A stretch of DNA of 7,693 nucleotides, taken from Deltaproteobacteria bacterium. GTDB taxonomy: Bacteria; Desulfobacterota; DSM-4660; Desulfatiglandales; Desulfatiglandaceae. The stretch is taken from contig JAFCZI010000103.1 in NCBI GenBank assembly GCA_019314425.1, forward strand, positions 1 to 7,693. Reading direction: 5' to 3'. The notes below the pieces were generated by a model. It saw only the letters and a list, made by a program, of their open reading frames with translations. It made no database searches and was not told where the DNA came from. Below are positions 6,726-7,693 of this stretch, piece after piece. Both the position numbers and the translations under genes were made by a program. Within the stretch, counting starts at the first letter, position 1. Each line of letters begins with the position of its first letter.

Positions 6726-7350
6726 AGCGAAGCAGGTGCTGGCAACCTATCAAATCCCCGTGGCCCGGGAAATTCTGGTGGATGACGTCAAAGACCTTAT
6801 TGATACCGCCAGAGAAATCGGTTATCCGATCGTCTTGAAGTGGTGTTCATCGGATATCGCCCATAAGACGGAAAAGGGTCTGATCAAAATCGATATCAGA
6901 GATGAAAAGGAAGCAAGAGCGGCTTTTAAGGAGATCATGGGAAAAATGGACGGAACAGGGGATAGCGTCCTGGTCCAGGACATGATCGAGGGCAAAAGGG
7001 AACTCGTGGTGGGCCTCACCCGTGATCCCCAGTTCGGACCATGCGTTATGTTCGGTCTGGGCGGGATATTTACCGAAATCCTGAAAGATATCTCCTTTCG
7101 TGTCGCCCCTCTGGAAAAACGCGATGCTCTGGAGATGATGCGAGAAATCAAGGGACACAAAATTTTGGAGGCGGTTCGCGGCATGCCGGCAGTGGATATG
7201 GATATGCTGGCCGATATCCTGATCAATGTGGGCAAAATCGGCCTTGAAAACGAATCCGTCAAAGAGATTGACATCAACCCGGTCATCATCTCCGGGAACA
7301 GACCTGTGGCAGTAGACGCCCTGATTGTGTTGGAAACACCTGAATCCTGA
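6670..7350 (+). CDS. ADP-forming acyl-CoA synthetase, beta subunit (ATP-grasp)
   Basis: The nucleotide-binding partner of the preceding alpha subunit. The 226-aa product is a single ATP-grasp domain of the usual length. Visible motifs: SEHEAKQVL and GYPIVLK with ATP-binding K57, SSDIAHKTEKG with H65, VMFGLGGIFTEILKD from about 126, and EIDINPVI at 199-206, which carries metal/nucleotide ligands. In structurally characterised relatives a beta-subunit histidine relays the phosphoryl group from the alpha histidine; H65 is the natural candidate here (inference). The ATG at 6670 follows GGAGGG (6660-6665) at a good distance; an in-frame GTG at 6658 is less likely because it lies within that ribosome site. 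The gene lies 56 nt inside the alpha frame, so production of the two subunits is probably coupled. A terminator follows closely. Confidence 0.92.
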   Translation: MKIIAKAIKEGRTSLSEHEAKQVLATYQIPVAREILVDDVKDLIDTAREIGYPIVLKWCSSDIAHKTEKGLIKIDIRDEKEARAAFKEIMGKMDGTGDSVLVQDMIEGKRELVVGLTRDPQFGPCVMFGLGGIFTEILKDISFRVAPLEKRDALEMMREIKGHKILEAVRGMPAVDMDMLADILINVGKIGLENESVKEIDINPVIISGNRPVAVDALIVLETPES

Positions 7351-7436
7351 TGGATACGGTTATCGGAGTGATTGCAGGCTACGACCACAAACAGGGTCGT
7401 GCCATTATTTTTTTTGCCGGGGCTCTGAGTTCATAG
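7350..7436 (+). CDS. Possible 28-codon ORF overlapping the beta-subunit stop
   Basis: An ATG overlaps the beta stop codon as TGATG, and the frame stays open for 28 codons (MDTVIGVIAGYDHKQGRAII..., ending in SS). Stop-start overlap of this kind often marks translational coupling. However, the frame runs straight through the terminator hairpin and T-tract, there is no clear ribosome site, and I recognise no family. It may be a chance frame or the decayed 5' end of a lost gene. Confidence 0.2.
   Translation: MDTVIGVIAGYDHKQGRAIIFFAGALSS
7377..7415 (+). terminator. Rho-independent terminator of the acyl-CoA synthetase operon
   Basis: GGC-T-ACGACC (7377-7386) pairs with GGTCGTGCC (7395-7403), giving a 9-bp stem with one bulged T and an 8-nt loop. 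ATTA and then eight T residues (7408-7415) follow. It sits 27 nt past the beta-subunit stop and separates the operon from the chimeric frame downstream. Confidence 0.8.
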
Positions 7437-7446
7437 ATTAACAGTC

Positions 7447-7693
7447 ATGTATAAAAACTTCGATGAGATTGCGGTTAAAGCAAAGGAATTAGGCCCGAAA
7501 AGGGTCTCCATTCTATTTCCTGATGATGCCGACGTCATGCAGGCCACAGCCGAGGCGGTATTACGTTTACGGGCCTTACGTTCAAGCAAGGATTTCGATG
7601 AATACTGGACTTTTCATGAGGAATATGAGTACAAACGAAATCATCAAGCCCTCTATGCTGACGGCTCCGTTCCTACCACAACGAACTCAAAGT
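7447..7693 (+). pseudogene. Chimeric frame: phosphate butyryl/acetyltransferase N-terminus joined to transposase tail (partial)
   Basis: An open frame begins with ATG at 7447 and runs off the window after 82 codons. Residues 1 to about 31 (MYKNFDEIAVKAKELGPKRV, then SILFPDDADVM) resemble the start of phosphate butyryltransferase/phosphotransacetylase (Ptb/Pta family), which interconverts acyl-CoA and acyl phosphate. From about residue 34 the sequence changes character to AVLRLRALRSSKDFDEYW followed by FHEEYEYKRNHQALYADG, which looks like the C-terminal end of an insertion-sequence transposase. The enzyme's catalytic body is therefore missing. No good ribosome site precedes the ATG (about 11 nt upstream only AGATTAAC). 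The frame is intact, but a functional product is unlikely. An assembly chimera is an alternative explanation. Confidence 0.6.
7546..7693 (+). mobile_element. Transposase C-terminal remnant (family unassigned, possibly ISKra4-like)
   Basis: The codons from about 7546 to the window edge encode LRLRALRSSKDFDEYW, then a Glu/Tyr-rich stretch and NHQALYADG, the style of C-terminus found in some IS transposases. The DDE catalytic core is absent, so this is a 3' fragment of an element whose remaining part is missing. The left boundary is set only by the change in protein resemblance, roughly 7537-7552. Family assignment is from memory of the sequence style and uncertain. No terminal repeat is visible within the window. 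Confidence 0.5.

Noticed and set aside
6822..7388. 188-aa minus-strand frame, rich in Ser, Ile and Arg
   Set aside because: Exact antisense of the ATP-grasp subunit, and its composition is what the complement of that gene predicts.
1..7693. CRISPR array or tandem repeat array
   Set aside because: No regularly spaced direct repeats with unique spacers are visible anywhere in the window.

Overview
The window reads as bacterial chromosome, most probably from a deltaproteobacterium (Desulfobacterota, Desulfobacterales-like). This is inferred from the gene mix (pgsA, a pair of large membrane GTPases, a MarR-controlled ADP-forming acyl-CoA synthetase, a ptb-like fragment) and from a foldback repeat of a style I associate with that group. 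No rRNA or other marker gene is present to confirm it. All intact genes lie on the + strand, tightly packed.

Region 1 (1-272) holds no gene I recognise. It contains a 21-nt perfect hairpin with a T-tract on the minus strand, a cluster of short palindromes and direct repeats, and a good sigma70-type promoter (185-213) that should drive pgsA. Region 2 (273-842) is pgsA, phosphatidylglycerophosphate synthase, with a complete CDP-alcohol phosphotransferase signature. Region 3 (820-1003) is an approximately 184-bp palindromic element with 35-bp imperfect terminal inverted repeats. Its left arm supplies the last codons and stop of pgsA, and its right arm ends 11 nt before the next start codon.

Region 4 (1015-4480) holds two consecutive dynamin-like/septin-type large GTPases (573 and 579 aa) separated by 4 nt. 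They share a diagnostic G3 motif DxPDxDS and an EKYAD motif, and both have helical stalks and C-terminal hydrophobic segments. The first has a degenerate G4 motif (NKAS) and the second a canonical one (NKVD), which suggests a diverged, possibly heteromeric, membrane-remodelling pair. With PgsA upstream, membrane lipid biology is a reasonable but unproven theme.

Region 5 (4481-4746) is a 266-nt spacer with a weak terminator, a TTGACA promoter and a small palindrome. Region 6 (4747-7350) is an operon of a MarR-family regulator and the alpha and beta subunits of an ADP-forming acyl-CoA synthetase, with overlapping reading frames. It ends in a strong rho-independent terminator (7377-7415), which overlaps a possible 28-codon ORF. 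Region 7 (7447-7693) is a chimeric open frame running off the window. Its first ~30 codons look like the N-terminus of phosphate butyryl/acetyltransferase, and the rest looks like the C-terminal tail of an insertion-sequence transposase. An acyl-CoA-metabolising gene next to the synthetase therefore appears to have been broken by a mobile element or its remnant.
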